Assembly (NCBI RefSeq): GCF_949987535.1
Contig: NC_080081.1
Location: 64,563,603 to 64,627,602 of the forward strand
DNA length: 64,000 nt
Reading direction: 5' to 3'
DNA from: Balaenoptera acutorostrata
Taxonomy: Eukaryota; Chordata; Mammalia; Artiodactyla; Balaenopteridae
The position numbers were made by a program, and so were the translations under genes. The notes below the pieces were generated by a model that worked only from the letters and a program-made list of their open reading frames with translations, was not told where the DNA came from and searched no databases. This document shows, piece by piece, positions 25,418 through 36,358 of the stretch. The first letter of the stretch is position 1, and each line of letters opens with the position of its first letter.

Positions 25418-25528
25418 CTTCATGAAGGTCTCTACCGCGCCTTTGGCCGTGTCCAGGTAGGTGGTGCCCAGATGGCTGCGCTGGTTCATAGAGGCAGACG
25501 TGTCTATCAGGAACAGTAAGATGGGCAT
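25418..25528 (-). CDS. INTS6: INTS6 coding exon 1 (residues 1-37)
   Basis: This is the first coding exon of Integrator complex subunit 6, a nuclear subunit of the Integrator-PP2A complex that acts on RNA polymerase II transcripts. The 37 codons begin MPILLFLIDTSASMNQR and contain the first part of the VWA metal-ion (MIDAS) motif, DxSxS, at D9, S11 and S13. The match is to INTS6 and not its paralogue INTS6L, because it reads SHLGTTYLDTAKGAVETF where, as I recall, INTS6L differs at several positions. The reading frame stays open upstream but reaches only a GTG, so the ATG at 25528 is the start; it has an A at -3. The exon ends AAG|GTACCG at a canonical donor, in phase 0. Any 5' UTR lies to the right, in the CpG island. 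Confidence 0.97.
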
Positions 25529-26099
25529 AGTGCTGGCCGGGGACACCGGGGCCCGAGGTGGTGGAGAAAGAGGAGATGGTAGAGGTGGAGGCGCCGGTGG
25601 CGGCGGCGGCGACCGCCGCTACGCGGGGCGGGGGAGCGCGGCCCCCGGGAGGAAAACACGGTCTGGGTCTTTCCTCCGGCTGCGGGGAGTTTCTCCCCCG
25701 ATAGTTGAGAGGAAACTCCCCAGACCCAGTCCTCCCAGTCGTACCCCCGCCTCCGCCTCCTCCTGCCTGCCTGCCCGCTGGGGCGGGCGCCCGGCCGTCT
25801 GTCTGTCGGTCCGTCCCCCCCGCCTCGGGGGTCCCGTCCCCGCTCCCGGCCCCTGTGTGTGTCCCAGCGGGAGACGGGCCTGGCTCCCAACCCCACCCCC
25901 GGTGCAGGGAGTGGGGACCTGGGAGCTGGCGAAGAGGGGAGTGGGCTGAGGGGAGATTGGCCCTGGGGCTGTTGGGAGAAGTTTCAGGGACTCCCTCCGC
26001 ACCCCGGCGGTGTCACCACTTTCTCAGCCCCTCTCGCTACTGAAGCGCTTTTCTCTCGCACACTCCGGTTTTAACTCGGGCAGGGGCTGCAGAGGCTCC

Positions 26100-26205
26100 G
26101 CCCCTGACACGTCCTCGAGCCACGTGATGCACCGCCCCGCTAATCTATTGGCTGGTCCCTGGCCTCTTATTAGCATATTCAAACAGCTCAGGGGCGGGGG
26201 AAGCT
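26100..26205. promoter_or_regulatory. Upstream cluster of factor sites (E-box, CCAAT, octamer-like, GC box)
   Basis: Within about 100 bases there is a CACGTG E-box (26121-26126), an ATTGG at 26147-26151 (a CCAAT box read on the minus strand, the INTS6 direction), an ATTAGCAT octamer-like element (26169-26176) and a GGGGCGGGG GC box (26191-26199). The spacing resembles a compact core-proximal promoter. It lies about 0.6 kb upstream of the INTS6 ATG, so either the 5' UTR is long or the cluster serves a divergent transcript as well. Confidence 0.6.
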
Positions 26206-26229
26206 TGGAGGCTGGCTCCGGGAACAGTT

Positions 26230-26900
26230 ATGGAGCACGCGCGGAGGCGGAGCGTCGGGTGCGCGCGAGAGCGAGCGCGAGGGGCGAGCAGGCGGGCCGG
26301 CAGACGCGGAGGCGGGCTCCGGGAAGGGGCGGGGACAGCCCGCGGAAGGACGGCGGTGTGGGGGCGGGGGCCGCGTCGGCGCGCGCAGGGCGGCCGCGGC
26401 CGTGAGTCTGCGCGTGAGGCCCGCCGCCCTCTCCTTGGCTGTTGGAGGTGATAGGGGTCGGAGGAAGGGAAATGGAGGCTGGCCTCAGCTCCTGTTTCGA
26501 GGTCGCTGTAGCGAACCCCTTCCCTGGTGGGCGGGTGAGGAGGGGATGAGTAGAGTGATTCAACGCCCGGTTAGGAGTCGGGGCAGGCCGGCGGTCAACC
26601 TCCGGAGGAGGGCTCGGGGCCCGCGGTCGTCGGAGGAGGTTCCTTGGGCCTCGGAGGGCCGGCCCCAGCGCGGGCGGGCCCGGGGCGGGGGAAGGGAAGT
26701 GAGAGGTTGTTTATGACCAGGGACTAATCTCCTCCGCGAGTCACTCCGCTCCCGTAGGGGAGTGGGGGCGAGGGACGATCCTCGCCCGCAGCCTCGCTCG
26801 GCCTTGGGCAGCGACCGAGGGTGAGGGCTGGACCTGGCCAGGAGCCCTCTCGTTGGAGGACCCACCAGAAAGGGAACAAACCCTTTTTTTCCGAACTCAG
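26230..26900 (+). promoter_or_regulatory. Possible divergent lncRNA start (INTS6-AS1-like)
   Basis: The CpG island continues well upstream of INTS6. A strong donor-like sequence, GGCC|GTGAGT, occurs at 26402 on the plus strand, suiting the first exon of a transcript running away from INTS6. In human an antisense lncRNA, INTS6-AS1, starts head-to-head with INTS6. No exon structure can be shown here, so this is position-based inference. Confidence 0.35.
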
Positions 26901-27919
26901 CTCTAAAAGGGCAGCGGGGGAAGACTCAAATATCGATAAACAGTTTATTGCCCTTTTTATACTCGGGGAAAAATAACCCGTCCTACCCAAAGAAATAACC
27001 TCTCACAAGCTATGTTTACTTAGGGCCACCGACTATCAATCTCAGAGCTAAAAGGGGCCTTAGAAAAGCAGCGTCCATTACTCTTGTTTTTAGATGAACA
27101 AACTGACTTGGCTTGCCCAGGTGACACATAGCATGGGTTCTCCATAACCCTGCTAGTGCTCTTTCCTTGCACTGTATGCTGTCTCAGACTCGATCCAAAT
27201 ACTGCATGAAGGCAGACGTTCTCGGATAAAACCAGCCCCTGTCATCAGGCTTGATGGCATAATGATTCCTCTCCTAAATCATGTCCGAGGAAGAGTTGCC
27301 TCAAATATACTAGTTGAAAACTTAAAGACATTGCCTAAAATACAAGTTGAATTAGGGACATACGACCGGTATAAGACTGTAGAGATTTATAGGGCCTCTC
27401 CTATTAGCCTAGCATTTCGATTGTTTATCCTGAAATTCTTAATTATTTGCCTACTGGTCACTCAAAGAAGTTGTTCCTATTACCATTAACACAGAACAGA
27501 CATGTTTTGTGGCACTTTTTTTAAATTTTGAATTTTATAACTTGGACTTTTCCTAATATTTAAGACAACCTCTGAATTTTTGTTAATTTAATAGTAGGGC
27601 TATTCAGTAATATGGTGTTCTGTATGTGCCATAGAAGAGTAAAATATTTTTAAGAGATTTGGGCTACTAGATAAAGTGGAGTAGCGAGCTTACATCCAAT
27701 ATTTGCTGAGGACCAGTGGAGCTAAAAAATGATTAAAATATTGTCCCTGCCTTCAAAGAGTTTGTGGTTTTTCTAGAAGAATATTGCCTACATATTATTA
27801 GCTACTACAGAGTAGAACGTGATTAGATACTAAATAATTCAGAAAAGAGAAAATTTTATTTCCTTAGGGTAATGAAAGAACATTTTCCAGGGTCAGTAAG
27901 TTTAAGCGGTGCCTTAAAG
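26900..27919. other. Intergenic sequence right of the CpG island
   Basis: The base composition becomes AT-rich again. A MIR-like piece may lie at about 27,040-27,180 (GAGCTAAAAGGGGCCTTAGA, then GATGAACAAACTGA). I recognise no coding sequence; if a divergent lncRNA exists, it crosses this stretch. Confidence 0.6.
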
Positions 27920-28209
27920 CAATGTTTCTCAAACTGGGATCCTAGACCCTGGAGATAAGAATTAGAGTTCTTTGATACTTTAAATTTTTTGTTTTCATTT
28001 TAATGACAATATACAAATTGTTTTATTAGTTATAAAGAAATTTTTTCTTTCAAAGTGATAATTTTCAACAGAAAGAGATTTTCGTAGAGTTGGTCTTCAG
28101 ATTTCTCTATCAGTGCTTTCAAACTGTGCTCTGTGGACTCCTGCCTGTCAGAAAATGTATTTTCTAGAATCATAATTTCTTTTACGTTTCTCAGGTTTGA
28201 GAAACACTG
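27920..28209. mobile_element. hAT-type nonautonomous transposon with inverted ends
   Basis: The ends CAATGTTTCTCAAAC and GTTTGAGAAACACTG are inverted repeats, one mismatch. The adjacent 8-base repeats CCTTAAAG (27912-27919) and CTTTAAAA (28210-28217) are similar but not identical; 8 bp is the target size of hAT elements. There is no transposase reading frame. I cannot assign a family name. Confidence 0.75.
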
Positions 28210-30828
28210 CTTTAAAAGATCGGTAGGATTTGGGTATGTGGGTAAAGGAAAAGAAGCTGCTGGTGAAAACTCCTTCTAGACGTTGGAAATGTAGTAAAGA
28301 AAGGAAGTTAGCACAGCATTGCCAATGGCTTCCTGGGGAACAGTCAAGTTCAGCTAGGCTGGAGCACCAGGTACATGAAGAACAGTATAACATCCAGAAA
28401 GGTAGGTCAGGTCTGGATGGTAGAGGGCCTTTATTCCAGACTAAGAATTTTTTTCCATATAAATTGGAGTTTTTAGTTAGGGTGCTGAGTACAAAGCAGT
28501 GTTTGAAGGGAATAGAACTAGACGAGTGAGGTAGATGAACATGCATTAATAATGACCTTACTTTACCTATTGCCGTTACTTGAAATCATTTCCAACGGAG
28601 CCACCATGGTCTTTCTTCCCTGACTCCATGGAGTTGGCAGATTGTTGCACTAGGGTCATAAGTGGAGGTGTATGGTAGAGCCAGGATTAGATGCAAAGAT
28701 CAGGAGAGCCAAGTCCAAGGAGCCAACGTGGAGCATATAACCAGAACCTATGCTTGTGGTGGCACCTGAGATCAAAGGCCAGGTTTCCAGTTCAGAGGCC
28801 CAGAAGTGCTGGAAGGCAAGGCCCCAAGGCAGAACAGGAAAAAAATCAGGACATACATAGGCAGCAAATCAAGAGGCAGTCCAAAACCAGGAAGCATTGA
28901 CGAGTGGTCCCTAGACAAAATTGTGAAATAGGCCAAGTTTATTCTTAGTGACTCTGGTTGGCAATTAAGCTATTAGTTGGTGATGGCTTAAATTAGTGGT
29001 TCTGGGCCAGGAGATGCACATCAGCATTATCAATAGAGCTTAAAAATGATAATGAATGTACCAAATCCCCAAACCCAGAGGAAAGTGATACAGTAGAATT
29101 GGGATGGGCCCTCTACCTCTCATTTTTTAAAAAGCTGTTCAGGTGAATCTTAAATAATGCTGATTAAGAGCTATATGCTTAAAGTATAAGAATAATGTAT
29201 GTGTCTAGCATCTAGTACTACTCAGTAAATAACTTTAAAAATTCACATACCCTTAGAGTTATTACATTTCTTAAAACTCCTAAAATAAATCTGCAAACTA
29301 AAAGGGAAAAAAACTATAAATGTGACACCAATATAGATAACAGTGGAGTTTCATCATATGCATATTTAAATTGCTTGAATTCAACTATGTTTGACAAAAA
29401 GGAAAAAGAGAAAACAAAATAATGCCAGAGACTCCCACTGTTCCCCTCAATGAGCTTAGGCCTTGCAGAAAGCACAAGATGGGAAACATGAACCTCTTCT
29501 TCACTCAATCTCTGTGATTCTAGAATGTGATTCTAGAAAGATTCTGGTTATATGCAGGCTTATTTTTCCAGAACATGGCCCCCAAATGCAAGCCAACTAT
29601 TTCATCAGACTCAACTGAAGAAACAGTGAACTCTTGCAATGCTAAAGGGAAAACTAGTTGGGAGTAGGGTGTGCTAAGCCCTGTGCTGTTGCAGTCTAAG
29701 GGATTAGAGAAGACTTTTCTGGGAGGACATTGGTGGGAAGAAGTATGTGGGAGAAAATATGCTCTTTGCTGCTGTTTTTAAGGGAATGCTGCCCAAATGC
29801 TATGGTTCTGATTTAAAAGGGAATGAATTAATTATACAAAACCCTCTGAAAGAATGGTGACTCTGGCTTAAACAATAGCCTAAATTGTTGAAATGGAGCT
29901 ATTCTAACAGAATTAAGAACTGGTGAGTTATATTCATTTGTAGGAGCCAACCAGAGCCCTTTTAAATTATTTTAAACTAAACAGGGTAACACGGTTTAAA
30001 AATAATTACGTGCCAATGACTTGGCTTATGGTATCTGGTTGTACCATCTGAAAAGAATAATTAGATGAACTTAGTGTTCCTCACATGTAACCTAACAAAG
30101 TTTCTTTTGGCTGTCTTACCATTCATTTGCTCAGCTCTCTGTTTTACTCTTTGAGATCACAATAGTGATGTTGAGAGGTTGAGAACATCAAAAACAATGA
30201 AGTAATAAGCGTAAAAAATTAGATGTGAAATTATGTAGCAGAAAGTATTCAAATAATATATAAGGAAATTTAATTTTGGTCATCCTAATTTATAATATTA
30301 TATAATACCAATTATATAATTATATAATGTCAATCCTCAGAAAAAAATGCTACTCGGGACTACTATTAAGAAATTAGACCTTTCCAACGGGCAGCATTTC
30401 ACAGTAATAGTTGAAGTCTTAGGCGATTCAAGATGAGTACTGAAAATGAACATATCCAAATTGAGAATTAGAATCAAAGTGGAACAGTTTCTCTATCAAA
30501 GGAGCATGAACGTAGCAGTAATTATTTAAACAACTATTAATAGCCCACCTACTATGTGACAGGCACTATTGAAACCCTATCACTATGGTAAGCCATAGAG
30601 AGTTTATAGTTTAATGGAAAGAAGACAGAAAAGTAGTGAGAATACACTCTTATGATGTCAGCAGACCCCAGGCATGATACAACCAGACCTGTCTTAGAAG
30701 ATTGTTTTGAAAATGCAAGATAAGATACCATATTTTATCAATTCTGAGACACCACGGGTTCTAAGAAATGCCATTACTTTGGGGCACTGAAAGAAAAACA
30801 AAGAATGCTGCTAATTAAACTACAACAT
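28210..30828. other. Intergenic, one hAT-like remnant
   Basis: At 28,990-29,165 there is a MER20/MER5-like stretch (TTAGTGGTTCTGGGCCAGGA, then AAAAGCTGTTCAGGTGA). The rest is unique-looking AT-rich sequence with no gene that I can support. Confidence 0.6.
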
Positions 30829-30954
30829 GGGAATTCCCTGGCGGTCCAGTGGTTAGGACTGGGCGCTTTCACTTCAGGGCCCCAGGTTCGATCCCTTGTT
30901 GGGGAACTAAGATCCCACAAGCCAAACGGTGCAACAAAAAAATTAAAAATAAAA
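30829..30954 (+). mobile_element. CHR-type SINE, short form
   Basis: It begins GGGAATTCCCTGGCGGTCCA, has a B box GGTTCGATCCC and an A-rich tail. The flanks (AAACTACAACAT, AAACTAAGACAT) are an imperfect target duplication. Confidence 0.93.
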
Positions 30955-31409
30955 GTAAACTAAGACATATTGCTTTCTTACCAATTAGAATTTTTCCATG
31001 CTGTACTGAATTCTACCAACCAGGAGCATTAGTGATACAACATGTTTTAAAAGAATACTCCACTTTTGTCTTCAGTATTTTCTTCTAAACCATTGGCTTC
31101 CATTCCACAAGTTTTGATTCTGGTGCTTTCTTGATCCAACTAGAAGGTGTCAGTGAAAGGTTTTCAGGCCACAAACAGGATTTATGTCCTTTCTTTAAAC
31201 GGTTAGTTGACTAAAATGTCTAAGGTTTGCAATTGCCTCATTGTGCCACCAAGAATAATCATGAAGTTTGTGCATGTACAGGCTATGACAGCTACATCAC
31301 AACTGCCTTCTGGTGACAGCATTATAAGATGCAACTACTGAAAGCTGAATTCCAATTTTCGAGATGTTAAAAGAAAAAGCAATGTACATTTTAAAATCGG
31401 TGAAATGCT

Positions 31410-31544
31410 GGGACTTCCCTGGTGGTCCAGTGGTTGACTCCGTGCTCCCAATGCAGGGGGCCTGGGTTCGATCCCTGGTCAAGGAACTAGATCTCTCATG
31501 CCGCAACTAAGACCGGTGCAGCCAATAAATAAACATTAAAAAAA
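31410..31544 (+). mobile_element. CHR-type SINE, short form
   Basis: A compact copy flanked by AAAATCGGTGAAATGCT (31393-31409) and AAAATCGGTGAAATACT (31545-31561), 16 of 17 identical. Confidence 0.95.
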
Positions 31545-31569
31545 AAAATCGGTGAAATACTATTTAGTG

Positions 31570-31985
31570 CTTGTAGCTTTTAAGATAAGCATCATTAGAA
31601 TATACAAAGAGCACTGTGAGTACTGAGGCTAGAGCAGCTAATCTCACAAAGGGATATTTGAGCAGACAGAAATCCATGTGGCTGGAACATGTGTGTGGAA
31701 GAGTGGCAGGAGTTGAGGCTGGACCACATCAAGGGTTTCATGTGTCCAAGTAAGAAATTTTGAATTTTATCTTCGGGTGATAGGAAGACAGAGTTTTGTG
31801 GTAAGGGAGTAATATAATCCATTTTTTAGAAAGATAGAAAGATAACTTCAGTAACAATTGGGAAGATGGATTAGAATGGGAATACAGTAAGCAAGGAGAC
31901 CAATTAGGCAATTTCTGCCTTAATTCAGGGAACAAATAGGAATCACTGTGGATGTGACAACAGGGACAGTAAGGTAGGGCAGGTG
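31570..31985. repeat. Ancient interspersed repeat, family not named
   Basis: The phrases GTGGCTGGAACATGTGTGTG and AGCAAGGAGACCAATTAGG recur in related form at about 51,240 and 55,030. I recognise this as a common old mammalian repeat but cannot name it safely. Confidence 0.5.
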
Positions 31986-31998
31986 TTATAAAAGACAT

Positions 31999-32453
31999 GG
32001 GGACTTCCCTGGTGGCGCAGTGGTTAAGAATCCAACTGCCAATGCAGGGGACACGGGTTCGAGCCCTGGTCTGGGAAGATCCCACATGCCCAGAGCAACT
32101 AAGCCCATGCACCACAACTACTGAGCCCGCGTGCCACAACTACTGAAGCCCACTTGCCTAGAGCCTGTGCTCCGCAACGAGAAGCCACTGCAATGAGAAG
32201 CCCATGCACCACAGCTACTGAGCCCACGTGCCACAACTACTGAAGCCCACTTGCCTAGAGCCTGTGCTCCACAACGAGAAGCCACTGCAATGAGAAGCCC
32301 ACGCACCACAACGAAGAGTAGCCCCCACTAGCCGCAACTAGAGAAAGCCCACGTGCAGCAACGAAGACCCAACGCAGCCAAAAGTAAATAAATAAATCTT
32401 TAAAAATAAAAATAAAATTTAAAAATAATCTATAGAAAAATAAATAAATAAAA
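31999..32453 (+). mobile_element. CHR-type SINE with internal 97-bp tandem duplication
   Basis: The head and B box are normal. The body is lengthened because the segment starting CCCATGCACCACA is present twice in tandem (32104-32200 and 32201-32297), about 96% alike. The 5' target repeat AAAGACATGG (31991-32000) matches 32496-32505 exactly and 32451-32460 with one change; the tail and target flank were themselves duplicated with a 45-bp period. Confidence 0.93.
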
Positions 32454-32639
32454 GGCATGGAGGTGATATATTATTTATAGAAAAATAAATAAATAAAAGA
32501 CATGGAGGTGATAAACTCCATGAATTGATAGGACTTGGTGAACTGAGTAGATGCAGGCAGAATCATGATATTGTGAGATTAAATCCATCGTGCGTCATGT
32601 GAAGTGAATATCAAACTACTGGTAACTATAACTTCTAAT

Positions 32640-32990
32640 AAGAACCAATGGTGTTTATTCAGTCATTGGTTCAACAAATATTTATTGAATCTCTAGTATG
32701 TGCAGCAGCTAGAAATTTAGCAGTGAATAAAACAGGTTGGAAAATGCCTGTCCTTATGAAGTTTACATTCTAGTGGGGGAGGGAGGCAGTAAAGAAGATA
32801 AGTATATGGTATGTTCACTCTTAAGTGTGAAGGAGGAAAACTAAAGCAGGAAAGGTAACAGTGTTGCAGAGGGGGAAGGGCTGCCGCTTTAGCTATAGAG
32901 AACAGGGAAGACATCATTGAGAAAATGACATTTGAGTAGAGGCCTGAAAGAAGTGAGAGGCAGAGCTGTGCAGACATCAAGGGGAAGACA
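32640..32990. repeat. Ancient interspersed repeat
   Basis: CAACAAATATTTATTGAATC and CTTATGAAGTTTACATTCTAG, then ACATTTGAGTAGAGGCCTG, are typical of a widespread old mammalian repeat. The same words recur at about 54,440-54,560. Confidence 0.6.
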
Positions 32991-33043
32991 GATTTTATCC
33001 ATTTACTGAAAACATTTGTAGTTTGAAGTGCTGATACATTTTA

Positions 33044-33348
33044 TTTATATTTATTTATTTATTTATTTATTTTTTATTTTTGGCTGTGTTGGGTCTTCGT
33101 TTCTGTGCGAGGGCTTTCTCCAGTTGCGGCGAGTGGGGGCCACTCTTCATCGCAGTGCGTGGGCCTCTCACTATCGCGGCCTCTCTTATTGCAGAGCAGA
33201 GGCTCCAGACGCTCAGGCTCAGTAGTTGTGGCTCACGGGCCTAGTTGCTCCGCGGCATGTGGGATCTTCCCAGACCAGGGCTCGAACCCGTGTCCCCTGC
33301 ATTAGCAGGCAGATTCTCAACCACTGCGCCACCAGGGAAGCCCCTAGT
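33044..33348 (-). mobile_element. CHR-type SINE
   Basis: A reverse-oriented copy: T-rich tail at the left and GCCACCAGGGAAGCCC head at the right. Its 16-bp target repeat GTGCTGATACATTTTA is exact (33028-33043, 33349-33364). Confidence 0.97.
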
Positions 33349-33621
33349 GTGCTGATACATTTTAAAGTCTTATCTGTTGGTAAGTATTCTTTGCTGATAC
33401 TTAGTATTTTTATAACAAGTAGTATTAATAATAACTATTTTTGGCTGATAATACATGTTCTTACTAATAGCAGTATTGTTCTAATTAATAATAATAAGTA
33501 TTCTTTGCTAATATACGTTCTCCCTGACAGGCAGAATACCAATTATTCATTAAATATTATTGAGAGATTTATTTATCTTAAAGTCAACAGGTACAGTTTT
33601 AGATTCTGGGGATTCAATGGG

Positions 33622-33768
33622 GAGGGATAAATTGGGAGACTGGGATTGACAAATGCACACTACCATATAAAATAGATAACTAATAAGGACCTACTGTATA
33701 GCACAGGGAACTCTTCTCAGTACTCTGTAATGGCCTATATGGGAAAAGAATCTAAAAAAGATTGGATA
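33622..33768 (+). mobile_element. L1 3' UTR fragment cut by a SINE
   Basis: AGACTGGGATTGACAAATGC through ATGGGAAAAGAATCTAAAAAAG is a cetartiodactyl L1 3' UTR. The element ends where the next SINE begins, and its own end is not found beyond it. Confidence 0.8.
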
Positions 33769-34105
33769 GGGCTTCCCTGGTGGCTCAGTGGTTAAGAATC
33801 CGCCTGCCAATGCAGGGGACACGGGTTCGAGCCCTGGTCCGGGAAGATCCCACATGCCGCGGAGCAACTGAGCCCATGCGCCACAACTACTGAGCCTATG
33901 CTCTGGAGCCTGCGAGACACAACTACTGAGCCCGCCTGCCACAACTACTGACGCCCACGCACCTAGAGCCCGTGCTCCTCTACAAGTAGAGAAGCCACTG
34001 TAACGAACAGCAGCCCCTGCTCGCTGCAAGTAGAGAAAGCCTGCATGCAGCAACCAAGACCCAATGGAGCCAAAAATAAATAAAATAAATTCATAAGAAA
34101 AAAAA
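33769..34105 (+). mobile_element. CHR-type SINE, long form
   Basis: A full-length, long-bodied copy with B box GGTTCGAGCCC. It lies 420 bp from the inverted copy at 33,044-33,348, so a transcript crossing both could fold into a long hairpin. I found no clear target duplication. Confidence 0.95.
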
Positions 34106-36211
34106 TTATGTGTTGTTCATCTTAAATTCAAGTTTAACTGGGCATCCTGTATTTTTATTTGCTGAATCCGGCAATTCTATGCCCTCAACTGAACCTACAA
34201 CCTAACCTACAGGTGGCAGAGATTAGTAAATACAATTAGCATACAGTGCACATGCTGTATAACCTGGGAAGCCATAAAATGGAAGACACTGGGACTCTAA
34301 ATGGGTGGAAGAAACCTGCCTGCCAACCAAGAACATCCATCCTTAAGAGCAAGAAACAAACTCATCATATTTGCACCATGTGTTTTGGATCCATTTGTCC
34401 CATGGTCTCTTTCTAACACCAACCTAGCCTAACTACCTTAATGTGTCAGTCCTGAAATCTATCATGCCCAGGTTTACTCCAGAATCAGAAGTTTTCATGT
34501 AATGTACCAGCAACTAGTAAAATATGTAAATAATTTTTACCAACAGAGAGGTAAAAATGCTTGTACTGTAGTCATCATTCTCTCAGGTGCTGGTTTTAAA
34601 AACTGGGGTGCCCAATGTCGGGTATGAACCCTTCACTCCTCAGAAGAAGCTCTGGGTTTTGAGTTCCCTCCTGATTATAGGTCGCCATGCCAGGGGTGGG
34701 AATTACAGTGAGATTGTGTCTCAGCCTTTCTACCTGCTTCAATGTGGTTTCCCTCTGGTTTGCCTCATGTGAAGGGGTTGCTCCGCCAGTTTTTAGGTTT
34801 TTGTTCAGAGGAAATTGTTCTGTATACAGCTGTAGATACATTGTGTCCATGGCAGGAAGTGAGTTCAAGGTCTTCCTACGTAGCTGTCTTGAGCCAGAAC
34901 CATAGTCATCATTCCGACATGGCTTTAAACCTGAGTATTTTCAAGGCAGTCATGAGGGACATCGGATCAATAAAAGAAAATTACATGATTTGATGGTTTC
35001 CCTAAGCAACTAACACCATACATTATTTCTGGCTATTAAAACATTTTAAAATATTTTTTCTTTCAAACAGTTATTGAATGTAGAGACAGGTATTGTAGGC
35101 TCTGAAAATTATAAATAAGACATGATTTCTGATTTCAGAAAGTGTAGGGCCTAGTAGAGCAAATAAAGATACATAATACTAAGCACAGTCTAATCAGTGC
35201 CAAAAGATAAATGCAAATAATATCCCTAATTGAAGTGAGAAATTCATTCAGACTGAAGAAGAATAGAATAAAGCAATTGAATAAGGAAGCATTTTTCTTC
35301 AGTTTTATAATTTTCTAACTTTAAATTTTGTTTAAAAGAATTTGTCAAAAATTTACAAAATGCAAAAATAACAGAAAAAACAAAATTCACTTTTAATCTC
35401 ACTACACAGATATAGCCACTAAGAACAATTTAGTATATATTCCCTCCTTTATATTTTAAATAGAATTAGGGTTTTTTATATATATTTTTTCTATCCTGCT
35501 TTTTTCCCACCTAATATAATGTAAGCATTTTTCATTAAATAATGTTTTCAATATGACTTTTAAAAAGTGCATAATATTCCATCCCATGGATGTATCATGA
35601 TTTATTTTCTTATTACCAGATATTTTATTTCTAGATGTTTTACTTTTATAAATAAGAATGCACTGAACAGCCCTATACATTAATCTTTGTAATAATTCAA
35701 CAATTATTATTTGAACACTAGTTACTGCTCTGGATGTTGGAGATATGTTAGTGAAAAAAACAGTCCCAAATCCCTGCCCACATGGGGAAGAGGAGGAGAG
35801 AGACAATAAATATGTAAACTCTATATTTGTAAGACAGCGATAAGTACTCTAGAAAAAAATAAAGCAGGGAAAAGGAGTAAGTGGTGGAGCTAGGTGCTTC
35901 CCTTTTAAACCTGTGTGATAGAAATAACTAAAACATGGAGTGGAATTTGGTAAATGCCAAAAAGAAGTTCAAAATGCAATGAGGGACATTACCTAATTGG
36001 ACAGGACAAGAAAGAGAAACCCACCAAATTAGCAGAGAACAGGTGGACAACCAAAGCCAAAGCAAAAAGAGAATTTCCAAAAGGAAAATATAATTTTTCA
36101 AAAGTTAATGACACAACAAAGTGAAGGCTGAACAAAAGCTATTAGATTTGAGAAAGCCATTGTTGACTTTTATAAGGAATATAAAGACAGAAGAAATAAG
36201 GTGAATTAGAT
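34106..36211. other. Intergenic, old repeats only
   Basis: About 34,590-34,910 (AGGAAATTGTTCTGTATACAG, GTCTTCCTACGTAGCTG) reads like a diverged interspersed repeat that I cannot place. About 35,690-35,900 belongs to the unnamed old family noted at 32.6 kb. No gene is evident. Confidence 0.5.
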
Positions 36212-36224
36212 CACCAGGGATTTT

Positions 36225-36358
36225 TTTTTTTTTTTTTACTTTTTTTTTTTGGCTCTGCCACACGGCTTGTGGGATCTTACTTCCCTGACCAGGGATGGAA
36301 CCCAAGCCCCCTTTAGTGGAAGTGTGGAGTCCTAACCATTGGACTGCCAGGGAATTCC
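36225..36358 (-). mobile_element. CHR-type SINE, short form
   Basis: Poly(T) at the left and CTGCCAGGGAATTCCC head at the right. The target repeat CACCAGGGATTTT is exact (36212-36224, 36359-36371). Confidence 0.95.

Larger units (their letters stand above)
24300..26900. promoter_or_regulatory. INTS6: CpG island and INTS6 promoter region
   Basis: This is the only long GC- and CpG-rich block in an otherwise AT-rich window. It spans INTS6 exons 1-2, intron 2 and about 1.3 kb upstream of the start codon. Such islands mark broadly expressed promoters, which fits a core Integrator subunit. There is no obvious TATA box near the expected start, so initiation is probably dispersed. Because the island extends far beyond the INTS6 start to 26.9 kb, a divergent promoter is likely. 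Exact transcription start sites cannot be placed from sequence alone. Confidence 0.92.

Noticed and set aside
25331..25546. Longer INTS6 start six codons upstream of the accepted ATG
   Set aside because: The upstream codon is GTG, and the known INTS6 protein begins at MPILL.
24645..26716. Many long open frames in the CpG island on both strands, with proline, glycine and arginine runs
   Set aside because: High GC content removes stop codons. None matches a protein I know apart from the INTS6 exon pieces, and several begin with GTG or TTG instead of ATG.
29575..29670. ATGGCCCCCAAATGC frame resembling a transposase start
   Set aside because: The similarity to known transposase N-termini is only a few residues and stops soon; not enough for a call.
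33226..33630. 134-codon plus-strand frame
   Set aside because: Half is antisense SINE and the rest is AT-rich sequence; no family match.
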